Shown piece after piece: positions 19,550 through 31,699 of a stretch of 64,000 nucleotides of DNA. The notes under the pieces are model-generated. The model made no database searches, was not told where the DNA came from, and saw nothing but the letters and a program-made list of their open reading frames with translations. Numbering within the stretch: the first letter of the stretch is position 1; each line of letters opens with the position of its first letter. Source of the DNA: Heligmosomoides polygyrus polygyrus (Eukaryota > Nematoda > Chromadorea > Rhabditida > Heligmosomidae); NCBI GenBank assembly GCA_947396885.1, contig OX377204.1:48781139-48845138 (forward strand), read 5' to 3'. A program made the translations under genes and the position numbers.

Positions 19550-21555
19550 AGACATATGATGATCGCTAATTGCTGAAATATGTATGGTTGGAGTACAGGG
19601 TGTTCTCTGCCCTACTTCTGAAGCGTCGGCGAAACTGCGAAACGGCAATACATACGATGCGCCACTCGGTCTAATTTTCCTAGAGGGCAATCACAAAAGA
19701 CATCTCTGATGGTTGCTGAAACCCTTTTCCGTTCGCTTTGTTCACATTTTGAAAATAGACTTATAGCTATGATAAGGCCGAAATACATACGTTGTTGGAA
19801 GAACTTATTACTTGCAATTCAAACGTCTTCAAAACAAGTCGCATTTTTTAGTACGCCCAGTACGTAATCTTGTTCCGACGAAAATTTTGAAAGTTTCACG
19901 GAACATTGGTACTGCACAACTTCTGGGTGAACCTAGAAGTATCATACGTATTCTATAACGTTGTTCAGAGTGCTAGCAGGATTGCATCATAATAGTAATT
20001 CATGGCCAACGGAGTAGGCATCATATTCTTCAGGATCGCTCGTCAACATGGGCTCTTTGATTTAAAACCTGAGATTCCGGTAAGGTCGCTTCAAGCTTTT
20101 ATCGCAGGTTGACTTCTACCGTACCATTTAGAAACAGGGAAAGTGAATAATCGATTTCAGATGTTGTTATTTCAGCATCGGCTCTGACCTTTGATAGCTC
20201 CGACTTTCCCATTACTCTGCTCTCTCTCGTTAGCCTTTTTTAAGTTAGGGGAAACAGACACACAATGCGGAACACTCAGGAAAACAAATAATCAGGTTTT
20301 CAATCAGTTAATTTTTAACATTACCTACTTATTGCCTTTTTAGTTTTGATACGAAGCAAAACAATTTTGAAAGAGCACTACGATGAAAGGCACTCTTAGC
20401 ACTCTTAATTTTGTCGACAGCTAGACAGTTCTGCGTAATGAACACTCTAGGGCAGCTCTGGATGAGAGCAGAAGTCGATGAGTTACCAGCCCGTTTGACG
20501 AACTGCGCGGCGGCAGTCAAGGGCTATTTGTTGTTCCGCAACTCGCTGATGAATGGCGCGAGGTCGTCGCAGCAAAACCGCGTCAAGGTCGTCCGAGTGT
20601 CTGCCCCACAGTCGGAGCCCTGCGCTCTCGCAATCGTTCGGTTCAGCGCCAGAATGCCGCCCGAAGTTCCTGCCCAAGCGCGAACAGCGTTTGCTCGCCT
20701 TCTGCTTCGGAGGATCACTTCGGAGAGCCGGGAGAGAGCCAGGAGCGGCTGTCGCCACTTTTCAACGGGTTTCTCTGCCGCGAAGCTTCACACAAGAGCA
20801 ACAGATACCGCAAGAGTCGTCCGCTACCATTCCTCTTTATTAAAAATGGGGAAAGTTCCTCCGCCTGCCTTGTAGAAGGTCAAAGATGCATTATTCTCAG
20901 TTAGCTCCTCCACTCTAGTGGTCCGGTTTTCGGTGTAGAAATAAAAATGAACACCTTATTGAATAAATTTGTGACCACTCTCAGGAAGATATCTTGCAAA
21001 AACCGCGCCGAGGAGCACAGGCAGAGTGTAAAGTTAGCCTGCTCTATCGAAGCGCAAGCGATGCCCTCTATCCTACTTTATTTTGAAGCATAGATGCAGG
21101 AAACGCTGACTCTCCCATGTCCTTGAGTCCATTCCTAGTTCGGTGCCGCCCACATTACGCAGGTTGTTATCCTTTCGGAACCCGTGAGTTGATATCATGG
21201 GGAAAACACTGGCTACTCTATCGAGAGCCCAGTATCCACGGCACCTCCACGGCACCGCTCCGAAGTATAGTGCGTGGCGAGTTCCACCCATGGATTTACT
21301 AACGCCGACATTTATCTTTATCCTATAAGCTACGTATTTAGTTACAGGAAACAACTCATGGATCATTACCGAAGTCCGCAGGCTGTCCCGAAATATGTTA
21401 TCACACTTTGACCGGTAACAACTCTTTCCCATTAGCTACAGCCATGTCCTACGGCTTGATTTTTGAAAGAAAAAACAAAATGTTTGTGTTGTGCTTGTCT
21501 TTGGTGTTTGCGCAAAAGGGATGAGAAGATAAAGTTTGGCACTAATCCACTACTC
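19550..21555. other. No gene recognised; GC-rich segment inside
   Basis: Mostly plain sequence. A GC-rich stretch at about 20440-20830 is open in several frames on both strands (longest 20411-20875 plus) without a motif, which fits base composition more than coding. No splice structure is supported. Confidence 0.4.
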
Positions 21556-21557
21556 TG

Positions 21558-21787
21558 GAGATGCGCCAGCATTCCAGCTCCGCATGAAGGCAATCTGATT
21601 GCGTATTTGGCATATGCGATGACTCGCGGTGGCCGCCGCTGACAAGTCAGTGTTTTATCCTTTCCGAACAAATCTGGTGCATGGTGCACCGACCCGGGCC
21701 TTGGTTCGCCCGAGCGGAAAATGCGAACCAGAAAACTAGGATCGGGTGCACGCGACAGCCGGCGCCTCTGCCGACTGTGCTGTCCAC
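21558..21787 (-). mobile_element. tRNA-derived SINE, diverged copy
   Basis: The reverse complement aligns along its length with the SINE at 25867-26149: the head has CAGTCGGCAGAGGCGCCGG and CTGTCGCGTGCACCCGATCC, the middle holds GGTGCACC and GGATAAAACACTGACTTGTC, and the tail holds GCATATGCCAAATACGC. Boundaries are approximate. Confidence 0.75.
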
Positions 21788-21789
21788 AT

Positions 21790-22200
21790 GTCAACCTACA
21801 CAAAAATGCTGGTAGTGCAAATGTCGTTCACACGGTTCTCTAGTCTTCCATGTTTTTGTTTTAGGCGACGCCGATTCGGGAGAGCTGTTGGAAGAAGGTG
21901 AAGATGTGTGGCAACGATGATCTTCACATAACTACCACCTCTTTAAGGGCAATCTCCCGATTAGGATAGTCCCGAAACTTCTTTCTTGGAAGAAAATAAC
22001 TTGGCTTCTCAAATTTTGGGTTTACCTTACCACGCTTAGATCCCTACTATCGGTTCAACGCCTTGCGAATAACTCAGGTAAGGAAAAGCTTTGAAAAATC
22101 GTCATCTTTACAGCCCCAAGAAGTTCTAAGTTGCACCCCATGGAGAAAAGGGGATCACCACCAAACAGGTAGGAAAGCCAACGCTAGAAAGTGATACGTC
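21790..22200. other. No gene recognised
   Basis: No ORF, repeat or signal that I can support. Confidence 0.4.
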
Positions 22201-22241
22201 TTTCATGTTGTTACAGGATGTTTTGTTGCGATCGAAACTTT

Positions 22242-22312
22242 TGCGCCAGGCGGGACTCGAACCCGCATCTTCTGTTTTCCGGCAGCGATGTTCGCCTTAC
22301 ACCACCGGCGCA
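22242..22312 (-). repeat. 71-nt tRNA-like sequence (degenerate or SINE head)
   Basis: On the minus strand TGCGCCG pairs with TGGCGCA as a 7-bp acceptor stem (one G-T pair). GGTG/CATC can form a D stem, and GCGGG-TTCGAGT-CCCGC is a perfect T arm with a box B. The expected anticodon stem does not close and its loop lacks the usual U33, so a working tRNA is unlikely. Diverged relatives occur as an inverted pair at 13.6-13.9 kb. Confidence 0.6.
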
Positions 22313-22329
22313 GTTTGACCGCACGATTT

Positions 22330-25070
22330 CGCATTTCCCAGTAAGAGAAGATAGAAGCGCAGTGGACATGCGCTCGCCCACTCGATTGATAGGTTCGATT
22401 CTGTGTGCATTGTGCGCGGCGCACTCTCGGGGCATTCCTGGCATGACAGAGCACTGGCAACGTACGTCATGCTTGAGATACTCCGAAAGCAGGTAGGTCC
22501 TGGGAAATAAGCTGCTCTAATCGCAAAAGCCCGCTCTAGTCAATTTTGCACCGCCCACGGCGAAAATATGGGTGTTCCGGCAAAGTTGTGTACACGTTTG
22601 TATAGATCTCGAAGAGACAAATCGAATGGTGCCAACCCTTTTTCAAAAAACCCAAACCTGAAGGAGTTATGAGCACGCGACGCTTTGCCACGCTATTTTG
22701 CGTTTTTCGCCCACGTTTGACCGTGCGGCGTGAGCGGTGTTGTATGTCGTGTGGCTCTAATGCGAAACTTTGCAAAGGATCTTCGCTTCACAATAGGTTG
22801 TGATACTTTGACTTATTTAGCTGAAAGGGGAAGCATTTACGACAGCTCAAGCAACGATAGCATTATATGAACTACCCCCGTCTTTGCCCAGCAGTGCCAA
22901 ATCAAAACTGATCTTTGATGAATTTGGGCCCAGATTTGCTTGAATTTCCCGCCCATGTCTCTAAACTACTCTCCAGAACACTCATGGATGGTGTCATAAG
23001 AGCGTTTCATGGAAGCAACCGGTGTAGATGCGATAGAAGCGGCTCTTTCATCAATCGAGCACTCATTCCCAGGATTAACGCAATAACCTGACCGTCTCAG
23101 CGGAGGGAAAATCCCCTGCCAAAATTTACACTCCAAATAAAGCAGACTTAACTGAAATGCACAAAGCGCCGAATCCGCACTACATACAGAGATAGATTGA
23201 GAATTATACTATGAAGACATCCCTATGGAGTAAAAAATGTGAGCTCGATGCCCACGGCTGAAGCGGGGTTCAAGCGTGCTCTGAGCGTGAGGTTCATCTG
23301 GCAAGCCTGAACATGGTGGCGTCTTCGCGTTCTTCTCACTGCCCTATCTAGAGGCTCAATCCTAGGCCTAGCAACTAGTAAGGTTACGGAACAAAACAGA
23401 GAGGGCAATATATTTCTCACTCCTCGCGCAGCTGGAATCACTCCTGGCTGTTTGCGAGCAGTGAGGGTTCTAATTCAGAGAAAGAACATCGCCAAAGCAC
23501 CGGAATGCGTCAGTGCAGCACGGGAGCATCTAGCCGATTGCTCGCAGTCCTTGATGGAGAAGCGCTGCGTAAATGCTTCTCCACCTGAACGACGCCGGCA
23601 TCGCCCGTCCGCGTCCGTGCGTTCATCGGCGGCGGCCTCTCCCTCTCCATTCAGCCAGGCGCGCGGTCGCACTCCGCGACCGCGAATCATACGCCGCTGG
23701 TAACGTACAGTCGGGTTTTCTGCCGACGCCCCATTCGTTGTGCTTGTCCTCTCTTCTGCTGTAAACACGGACACCCTCACCCACTCCAATCACCCGATCC
23801 GAAACAACAGGGCTACTCCTCGCATCTTTCTCAATAAACTCTCCTCTAAGAAGAGCCGCTCGCAAACGTCTGGAACGACCGCAATGCGCAGAAAACCGTG
23901 CAAATTTTACCGCTCGGTTCAATGTGTTGGGAGGGTGCCATAGGTGAAGGGACGTTCACTAGCAGAGTTGTTTGCTAGACAGAATTATCTGAACTCATTA
24001 GTCGTCTCTTATTTCATTCAAATACCGGCCGGAAAATAGATTCTTCAGCTAGCTCGCCCAACGATTGAAACGTTGAGTTCTGAAGCCAACACATTCCAGG
24101 AAGTCAGTTTTGCGTAGTCCTCGACAAGATTGTGATCATATACATAGCTTTAGAGAAGCATGAACGACATTGTAAATGTCTCGAGGCAATCCTGATCAAA
24201 GAGTGCCTTTCTCAGCAAGCTGTCGAGCCTTGTAGTGCATCTACACGCCTTGTTATGTATTTGACAAGGTCCTTTGCTGAGAACGCCATCGCACATGGAG
24301 AATTTCCTGCTCTAACGTAATTGTTTCGATAGCCTTCAGAACTTTGCACTGATCATACCAGTTTGAAAGTTCCCTCATTTTCGAACGTGATTCCGTCTTA
24401 AAAGTATGACCATTAAGTCTTCAGATCTACTAATTTGAAGGTATGTTGTTGTCACAGAGCAACTGTATATTTTCTACATTTTCTACAAGTGAGATCGAAT
24501 TACAGTTAAGAGCAGGTCAGCAGGTTTTTGACTAGAGCTGGGTGAGTACACAGTACTTCTTCCGCTCGCATACTATGCTACTGCTGACGCCAGAAGAACT
24601 GGAAGAAACATTTCCTTTACAGTATCAAGCTATTGTGTGCATACCATGTTTTGAGGTCACTTTCCCGACCATCTCCCTAGTGCTGTCTTACGGCTCTGTC
24701 ATCCTGTAGTTTTTTCGAAGATGATCTCGTTCGCTCTTTCATTTATATTTTGCCTGTCTTTTTCTATACGTTAGAACGGGGTTTTGATCGCGATTTTCGA
24801 GTGATTATGCTCTGATCGTGGTCAAGCCCCAACATTTTGCAGCTGAGGCAACTCGAAATGCTGCGAACGCATTCGGCTTTGGATCGCCTTCTGAACGTAC
24901 TTTTTTCGGTTTGAAAGCTCTTCTTCTGGGAATGTTAACCTCGACGACAGCGTGCTGCTGGTTGGAGACGATCAAGTTTTAAGGGCAGCCATTGAATCAA
25001 AGTCGGACACAACTGTCCGAAAGATAGTAAAAATATGGATGTCCGATCTACTACAGTATAAAGGCATCTG
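22330..25070. other. No gene recognised; GC-rich island at about 23440-23920
   Basis: The 23.4-23.9 kb stretch is GC-rich and open in several frames on both strands, as expected from composition. It could be a promoter-type region, but no exon chain is visible. The remainder is plain. Confidence 0.35.
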
Positions 25071-25079
25071 ACCCCAATC

Positions 25080-25690
25080 GGCATGGTGAAGAGGAAGCAC
25101 AAGTGGTTGACCATGACCTGACTCGCGAGCAGCGCCTGGCCTGACTCGCTTCAGCATCTGTTCCCACCTTTTTGTTCGCCTGACAAAAACCCGTTCTTAC
25201 GATTAGTTCGCCTGATAACCGTATATGAGAAAAGGGCTTGATAATAACAGAAAGCGAGGATACGTTAACTGTTTGGTGGCGCTGCAAGTGTTTGATCCAC
25301 CAGAGCATCTTCCAACCCGGTGCAACAGGCACATCAGTCCTGTAGTGGTTTAGAAATTGTGTTTAAAAAGTTGCGAAACACGGACCCGGTGTTTGGAAGA
25401 AACTAACGCAGTTAGGCATCAGTGTTTCCCCTCACCCTCCTTATTCTCCAGACCGCTTGCCGACTGATATCACCTTTTCCGAGCTCTCGATGCAATCCTG
25501 CGAGAGCGGCAGTTTGATAATCTGGGCCGTCTCGAAACCGCCCTCTGGAAGTTCTTCTATTACTGTGATCTAGATTTCTATTGTAAAAGGATGCACGCTT
25601 TAGTGAAACGTTGGGAATGCTGCGCTGAATCGAATGGCCCTTAGGTGAATGAAGTGGCACACGAGGCTAGTCATGACATTTTCAACTAGA
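25080..25690 (+). mobile_element. Heavily decayed mariner fragment
   Basis: In shifting plus-strand frames one can read DHDLTREQRLA (the linker before the catalytic domain, about 25105) and QLGISVSPHPPYSPDRLPTD (the third-aspartate block, about 25410-25470). Stops and shifts are frequent. Ends were not found. Confidence 0.65.
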
Positions 25691-25866
25691 CATCCGTTTC
25701 GGCGAAATTTACGATTTGCTTTCTGTGATTGAACGGACGTTCTGAGCCTAAAATGTGTAAGGAGAGACACGAATCCGTCGAGGCAATCAGAATTCGTATT
25801 TTGTTTCAGTAGGCAATAGTCAGTTAATGGGAAAGTCTCTATTTTATTAATTTATTTAACCTGTTT

Positions 25867-26149
25867 TCCGCGTGTAGCACAGTCGGAGGAGGCGCGGCTG
25901 TCGCGTGCACCCGATACCAGGTTCCTGGTTCGGATTTCCCGCCCAGGCCAACCAAGCCTTACATCCCTCCGGGGTCGGTGAATAGGTACCAGACTTATCT
26001 GGGAAGGATAGAGCGCTGACTTGCTCATCGGCTGGCCACCGCAAGTCATTGTATGGCCAAATACGCATTCAAATCGCCTCCACGATATCCCGTAGAAGAA
26101 GAATGCGTGGCGCATCCCAAAGAGGATTGAATAACGCTGTCCTTTATCC
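25867..26149 (+). mobile_element. tRNA-derived SINE with 16-bp target duplication
   Basis: TTTATTTAACCTGTTT at 25851-25866 and 26150-26165 flanks a 283-bp insertion. Its head contains TAGCACAGTCGGAGGAGGC (box A-like) and TGGTTCGGATTTCCCGCCC (box B-like). A body with CCCTCCGGGGTCGGTGAATA and GAGCGCTGACTTG follows. Related copies lie at 21.6-21.8 kb (minus) and 45.8-46.1 kb (plus). Confidence 0.88.
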
Positions 26150-26249
26150 TTTATTTAACCTGTTTACCATTCAAGCTTGTTGCCAGCTTACGATTAGCAA
26201 GAGAGCCTGGTAGACCTTAACCCTATTTTGGTCATCTTATTATGTAAAT

Positions 26250-27125
26250 ACCAATTTCAGGTCGAATTGGACACTTTTCAAATAAAATTGGACATACTTC
26301 TAAGCTAGTCCAAAAGTTTTGAAATCAAACCGAACTCTTTCAAATTGAAATCGGCTTCTTATACATTAATCTAAAGACTCCAAAAAGGGTACAATAATTT
26401 TTGCTTGAGTAAAATTTCAATATAACTTTTTTGAAGTTTTGATTCATCTACCTATTAAGCACATTGTTTGCAATTCTATAAATTTTTTTGAGCAAAAATA
26501 GTGGTTTAAAGTTTGTTTTACTAGACGGAAAGATAGTCATTTTTTCGATTTGTTATTGCCAAAAATAGCTTTGTCGCGTCCTCTTCCAAGACATGGCGAT
26601 TTTTATTCAACTGACAGCAGAATTTTTGTTTGCACGGAGTTTGACACCTGCTACCGATACAAAAACAACTGTAAACTACACACATATCCTCACTTTGACG
26701 GCTTATGTAAATGGCATTTACACTATCAATCAAATAAATGTTGTGGATAACTATTTGAGTACATGGCGCGATCTGATTCCCGATTTTTTAGTGCACTTTA
26801 CGCTTATTTTTAGGTCTGCTTCGAGATAACTTTTAGTTACTATTTTTTTCACTAAAATTAATTTTTTATAAATTATTGTGCTCATTGGAGCCGGTAAACT
26901 AAAGGATTTCAAAGAATGTTATACCAAATGTTCCTTCAAAAAATTATTCTAACCATATTATTGATCTGTAGTTTGATCTGCCTGAAGGTCATTTGGATTT
27001 GGAAGAGTTCACTTTGATAAAAATTGAGTAAAAGTCAGTGGCTGAGAAAAGTTCCAATCTGAATCGAGAAGTGTCCAATTTGATGCGAAAAGTGTGCAGT
27101 TTGATTTGAAAAGTGAAAATTGTTT
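26250..27125. mobile_element. AT-rich element with inverted subterminal repeats
   Basis: The left side has tandem AATTGGACACTTTTCAAAT-type units (26255-26330). The right side (about 27040-27120) carries the same units inverted (GTCCAATTTGATGCGAAAAG and relatives). The interior is AT-rich and non-coding. Ends and target duplication were not resolved. Confidence 0.55.
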
Positions 27126-27129
27126 ATTT

Positions 27130-28590
27130 GAAAACTTCTTCAATAACTTAAATTCACATTTAAACTAAACCTTGTTTTTGAATAATAGAATTTCCCAGCG
27201 ATTTCGGGAATTTGGGTGCTTTGAATCGAAGGCGTATTTGGAAAGTTCACCGTCGTTTTTAGCTATCGCGGTAATGAATGAGATTGCATTTCATTTGCTT
27301 CACAGAGCTTCAGGCCCGACAATGAGACTGAGGACCGAAGCTCTCGCGGATTTGGAAAACCTGCTCAATGCGCTCGCGCTGGTGAACCTCTCAAGTCTTA
27401 ATTAGTGATTGATCGGCACCTAACTACTCGCTGTAACTGTACCCTTGTTTTTTTTTTCAGGTAGAAAAACATGCAGCCCACATCAAGTTTAGAGCATTCA
27501 CCCTGTATCTTCCAGTTCTTATTGTTCTACTACCGATTTTCAAGCATAGCCACAACAAGGCTTGGAAGGGGCCCCCACAGTGGTGACGTTCACGCAATTG
27601 ATGTGGAGGATGGGCCACCGCTCTAGATTTGCAGCGAGCTGGCCAGAAGATCCGTTGCACGAGCGCTGTCATCGTCCCTAGCTGCTGCAGCTCGACTGAA
27701 ATGCAACGCTATGTACCCCAGTACAGCTGCATGAAGGCAGAAACAGACACGCAACAAGTCCTCTGAACATTTCAATTGGCGAGCGGACAAGGACGGGGTG
27801 GCCTCACCTTCCGCTGTTCATGTGCAGTTCGATGCCACTTCTGTTCCTCAGGCTAAAAACACGCAATTGCGCTGAAGAAAATTACCAAGGATTGCAAGAT
27901 CTCACACAATATCTGCTACAAGTCGCCATTGCTTTATTTCCATCACAGCATAACAGCTGATGACCAAGACTGCAGCTCCCGCTGGTAAGCGAACTCGCTC
28001 CTCTGGAGCTCCGTGGTAAGATACTATCTCTGATACCACCTAAGCATACTTGCTCGTCTCCCCATCAAGCAGAATTTTGTTAGAGCGTCTCGAAACATTC
28101 CTCGCTTTCATCATAACACAAGTGACACACTTCGAGCTTTGCGGTTTGATGCCGTATCTACAAACTGCTTTTTTCATGTGGAAGAAGTCCAGCCTTCAAA
28201 ACATTCTTGGAAGAACCAAACAATATGACCTGCTGACGCATTTTGGTAGAGGCGCTTTTGTTGTCGTCCTCCTCCTGGTGCGAGCCGAGTTTTAAATTTA
28301 ATCTTCTGCCAAAGCCGAGAGTGTACTGAATAGCGTTGAGCAAGGAAAAATATTGGTTCGTTTTCCCGATTCCTTAGGTTGCGCAGCTTACCAACTCGGT
28401 TAGCCGTTCTGTTGAGTACGAATGGTGCCGTTTCTTTTCAACGCTATTCAGCTCTTCCATGCTCCTATGCCTGTTTGCCTCGAGCTTTTCCTTTCATGTG
28501 CTTAGCGGCTGCCTCCTTCTTCGCCTCATTCTTTGATACGGCTGAAAGAGATTGGGAATCTGTTTTATGAGCTTCGCTCCGGTCGGTCAC
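27130..28590. other. No gene recognised
   Basis: Short open frames only. A T-run ending in CAG (27448-27461) is acceptor-like but is not followed by a convincing exon. Confidence 0.4.
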
Positions 28591-28593
28591 ATC

Positions 28594-29250
28594 TACTCTA
28601 AAGGCTCCCATAGAGTTCTGCGGCAACGCCGCTCGCCGCTATGGTTAAAGGCCCCCACAGAGTTCTGCGGCAGCGCCGCGGCCCTATGCTTAACCATAGG
28701 ACAGAGAGGCAGAGCTCGCCGCCGGCGGCGTCCCTGCCCTATCCTTAAAGGCCCCCGCAGACTTCTGCGGCGAGCGGCGACGGCGAACGGGGAAACCGCT
28801 GAGCGGCGCCGCTCAGCGGCTTGACTCATCATCAGTGGAAGCGGTGACGGCGAGGTACTGTACTGTTTCTAGTCGGGACCGACTGGTGCTTAACAATAAC
28901 GCGCCCCGATGACGATCGCGTCCGTCTCCGCTCTGGATCCCGCCGCGAAAGGGCAGAGCGCAGAGCGCAGACAGACAGACGCTGGAGCGGCGCCGCCGGG
29001 TGGAATGATTCAAGTCATTTCCGCCAGCGACGCCGCCGGTGCCGCGTCCCTGCCCTATGGTTAAGCATAGGGCAGCGGCAACGCCGCAGAAGCCTGCGGG
29101 GGCCTTTAACCATTGCGGCGAGCGGCGTTGCCGCAGAACTCTGTGCGGGCTTTAAGGATAGTGCAGGGACGCCGCCGGCGGCGAGCTCTGCGTCTCTGCC
29201 CTATGGTTAAGCATAGGGCCGCGGCGCTGCCGCAGAACTCTGTGGGGGCC
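28594..29250. mobile_element. Nested GC-rich MITE cluster forming a large inverted repeat
   Basis: Units beginning TTAAAGGCCCCC and continuing CACAGAGTTCTGCGGCA recur at about 28598, 28649 and 28747. In inverted form they end at about 29107, 29153 and 29250. Unit order on the right differs from the left, consistent with nested insertions. One inner element (about 28750-29105) is flanked by TTAA on both sides. The open frames here are composition artefacts. Confidence 0.75.
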
Positions 29251-30735
29251 TGTTCATACTGCGCAGCGTGCGCAACGCGCGGAAGTATGAACAGGCGACA
29301 AGAGCGACAAGAGCGACTGGGGCGACGGACGTGGTGTGGTGCACGTAATTGCACCATATTTGTGGCGCCAAAACGTTTTTTAACCCATTGACGACCGCGC
29401 GGAAAATCGCGTGTCTGCCGCGTGGAACCGCGCTTGGGACCGCACGGACGCTGCAATCTCGTGAAAACACTAATTCACGATATTCCGAATGAAGCTCCCT
29501 CTCGAACAGCTCCCTCTCATATTGGAGAAGGCCGGAACAGATTTGAAGCAAAACATAGAAGATGAATTTGCTTCTTTAAGAAGATCTACGAAGAAACAGG
29601 GCGCACGTTTTCGGATCGTGCAAATAAGGTGACCTTATGATGTAGCAGGTTTTTGACATACTTTTGTCTAGATTGTTTTCAAAATTTTTACAAGAAAGGT
29701 GACTAGATATTTTTCTGCATGACCATTTTTATAACATGTGAGTAGCTGTTCGTGAATAGTGCCGATCTTTGTGCAGCTTGAATAGTGTGTGGTACTTATT
29801 ATTTGATTTTATCAGTGCGTAGAAGTAAATAACTGCCGGACCACAGCACAGTAGCATTGTGAGGATCCAAAATATCTAATGATTACTCGTAAACTACGTA
29901 AAAAGCGAGAAGTAGGCCGTACCGAACAGTTTTATAACCGCGGGCCAAAATCGGCCCGCGCGGTCCCACGCGACAGAAAAACTGCGGGTCGAAAATGGCC
30001 CGCGCGGTCGTCAATGGGTTAAACTGCCTCGATGTTTCATCACTTCCCTACTTGCGTGCTCCATTGTCGTCACGTTAGATCTGGAGAATGCTGTCTGGGT
30101 GACCGAGTTCTTGTAGAAAAGGAAAGGTAGAAACAATGCTATAGTTCTGTGCTCTCCACTCACACGAAGGAGAGCACAGATGTGGGCGGGGGAAGCGACT
30201 TCAGGGTGTGAGTCGAGTGACGCGCCCATGTTAAAATTGCCTACATCCTGAAGTTCCCTCCCTTGCCCAATTCGGAATCAGATAAAACACGGATATGTAA
30301 CCGAAACAAGGAGATAAAACTGCATTTACATGCGATGTATGTAGCTACTCGATGCGGCTGCCGCCGCGGTCGGCCAATGTGACCCCCCACCGACCCTATT
30401 TGCGCCCTGGCACTCAAGAGAAACATAAAAGCACTCCTTACCTTTGTATGAAGAACGGCAGAACAGGAATCGTTTCCTTCCAGCACTAGTGCGTCTTCCA
30501 GCACTAGTGCGTCTTTCAGCACTAGTGCGGTGTAATTACGTACACCACACTCCATTCGTCGCCCCAGTCGGCGCCCGGCGCCGGCGCGAAGTATGAATAG
30601 GCGACAAGAGCGACTGGAGCGACGGCGCCGGCGCTCGAGCATGAACGCTTTTCGGCGGCGCGCGCTCGGTTTTAATCGGCATGCATATTTTGCACGGGCT
30701 GCAAGTCGTCCTTGTCGCGAAGTATGAAGAGGCCC
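29246..30735. mobile_element. Composite TIR element interrupted by a piggyBac-like MITE
   Basis: The left end GGGCCTGTTCATACT (29246-29260) and the inverted right end GGGCCTCTTCATACT (30735-30721) agree at 14 of 15 positions. Inner arms 29317-29357 and 30531-30572 are also inverted copies. The ends resemble the Harbinger-like MITE at 1009. The 29384-30018 element lies between the inner arms. Confidence 0.6.
29384..30018. mobile_element. piggyBac-like MITE with TTAA duplications
   Basis: CCCATTGACGACCGCGCGG at the left (29384-29402) is mirrored at the right end (30000-30018), and each end is flanked by TTAA (29380-29383, 30019-30022). CCC-starting TIRs at TTAA sites are characteristic of piggyBac. 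The interior is non-coding. Confidence 0.85.
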
Positions 30736-30739
30736 TAAA

Positions 30740-31690
30740 GGGTTGGGCACAATCGGCAGCGGCTTCAGTGCGTCAAAACCGGGGCGAGGTGTCGCTCTCA
30801 GGCTCAGGACATGTTTGCGGCGATGGGCGGTCGTTCTCGTTTTCTCTGCTGTCGACGTTGGACAATTGCCAACCATCGCTCAGTTGACCGCGGGAGCAAT
30901 AGCTGGTTTGGTTTAGGAAAGGGCTTTCCTATCTTAATTCCCTTTAAAAAGAAATCTCTTTCCAGAAGGAGTGGAACATGACAAAAAAATAGAAATAGAC
31001 AATGGAGAGGACGGGGAGGGGCGGCCATCAGACGCCAGAGCGTCAGCTTCACGGAATGACCGAGCTCATTCCGTGAAGCTGACACGTACTCTGCATCTCT
31101 GCACTATCCTTCATCATTGGAGCTGCGTCAAGCAGCAGGAGTGTGCCTAGCCCTTAAAGCAACTTCCCTTGTGAGCACCCAAGCAGGACTTCTCTTCCAT
31201 TGCCTTGTCGAACACATTCCGAGCGGTGTTCACATGGCTGTAAACCTGTATGTATACACCTAAACGTATCTGACTCAAACGAGGGCATAGGCTTGTCAGT
31301 CTACTGATAGCCACACAAGTCCAGAAAGGCAACCGGCTGGCACACACTGCAGCTCCTAAACAATACCTAATCGCTACGGACAAACTCAAGTATGTACATA
31401 GTCGTAGAAGGTAGAAACTACAGAGGACGCACAGAGTCGTTTGGGGGGGGGGGGGACTCTTGCGTTCGTTCCAAGACAGTTCATACCTCCACTAGGTCAG
31501 TAAAGCGGTTCGCGAATAACACTGATAGCACTGTCTCCATTCGCTGGCCACACTAACTTACTGCGTATGCCTAACACATGCAAATCTCACATCACTTACT
31601 TCTACCAGCTTTGGGTACTTCGTAAGACCTCTCCTTCCTGCGAGGCCGCAGATTGCGGATATCCGCACTTTAACGATCATAACTCGCTTA
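30740..31690. other. No gene; hairpin and G-run
   Basis: Holds a perfect 18-bp inverted repeat (31042-31059 with 31066-31083, 6-nt loop) and a 14-G run near 31441-31454. No gene was seen. Confidence 0.5.
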
Positions 31691-31699
31691 CATTAAGAG

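Noticed and set aside
20411..20875. 154-codon plus-strand frame and overlapping minus-strand frames
   Set aside because: GC-rich composition opens several frames at once. No motif, splice partner or start context favours any of them.
22242..22312. Functional tRNA gene
   Set aside because: The anticodon stem does not form and U33 is absent; related diverged copies show it is a dispersed repeat.
23452..23922. Host exon on either strand
   Set aside because: Overlapping frames of similar length on both strands and no consistent splice sites; only a GC-rich island can be stated.
30241..30876. 211-codon minus-strand open frame
   Set aside because: It overlaps the GC-rich TIR element and repeated CACTAGTGCGTCTT units. 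Composition is biased and no domain is visible.
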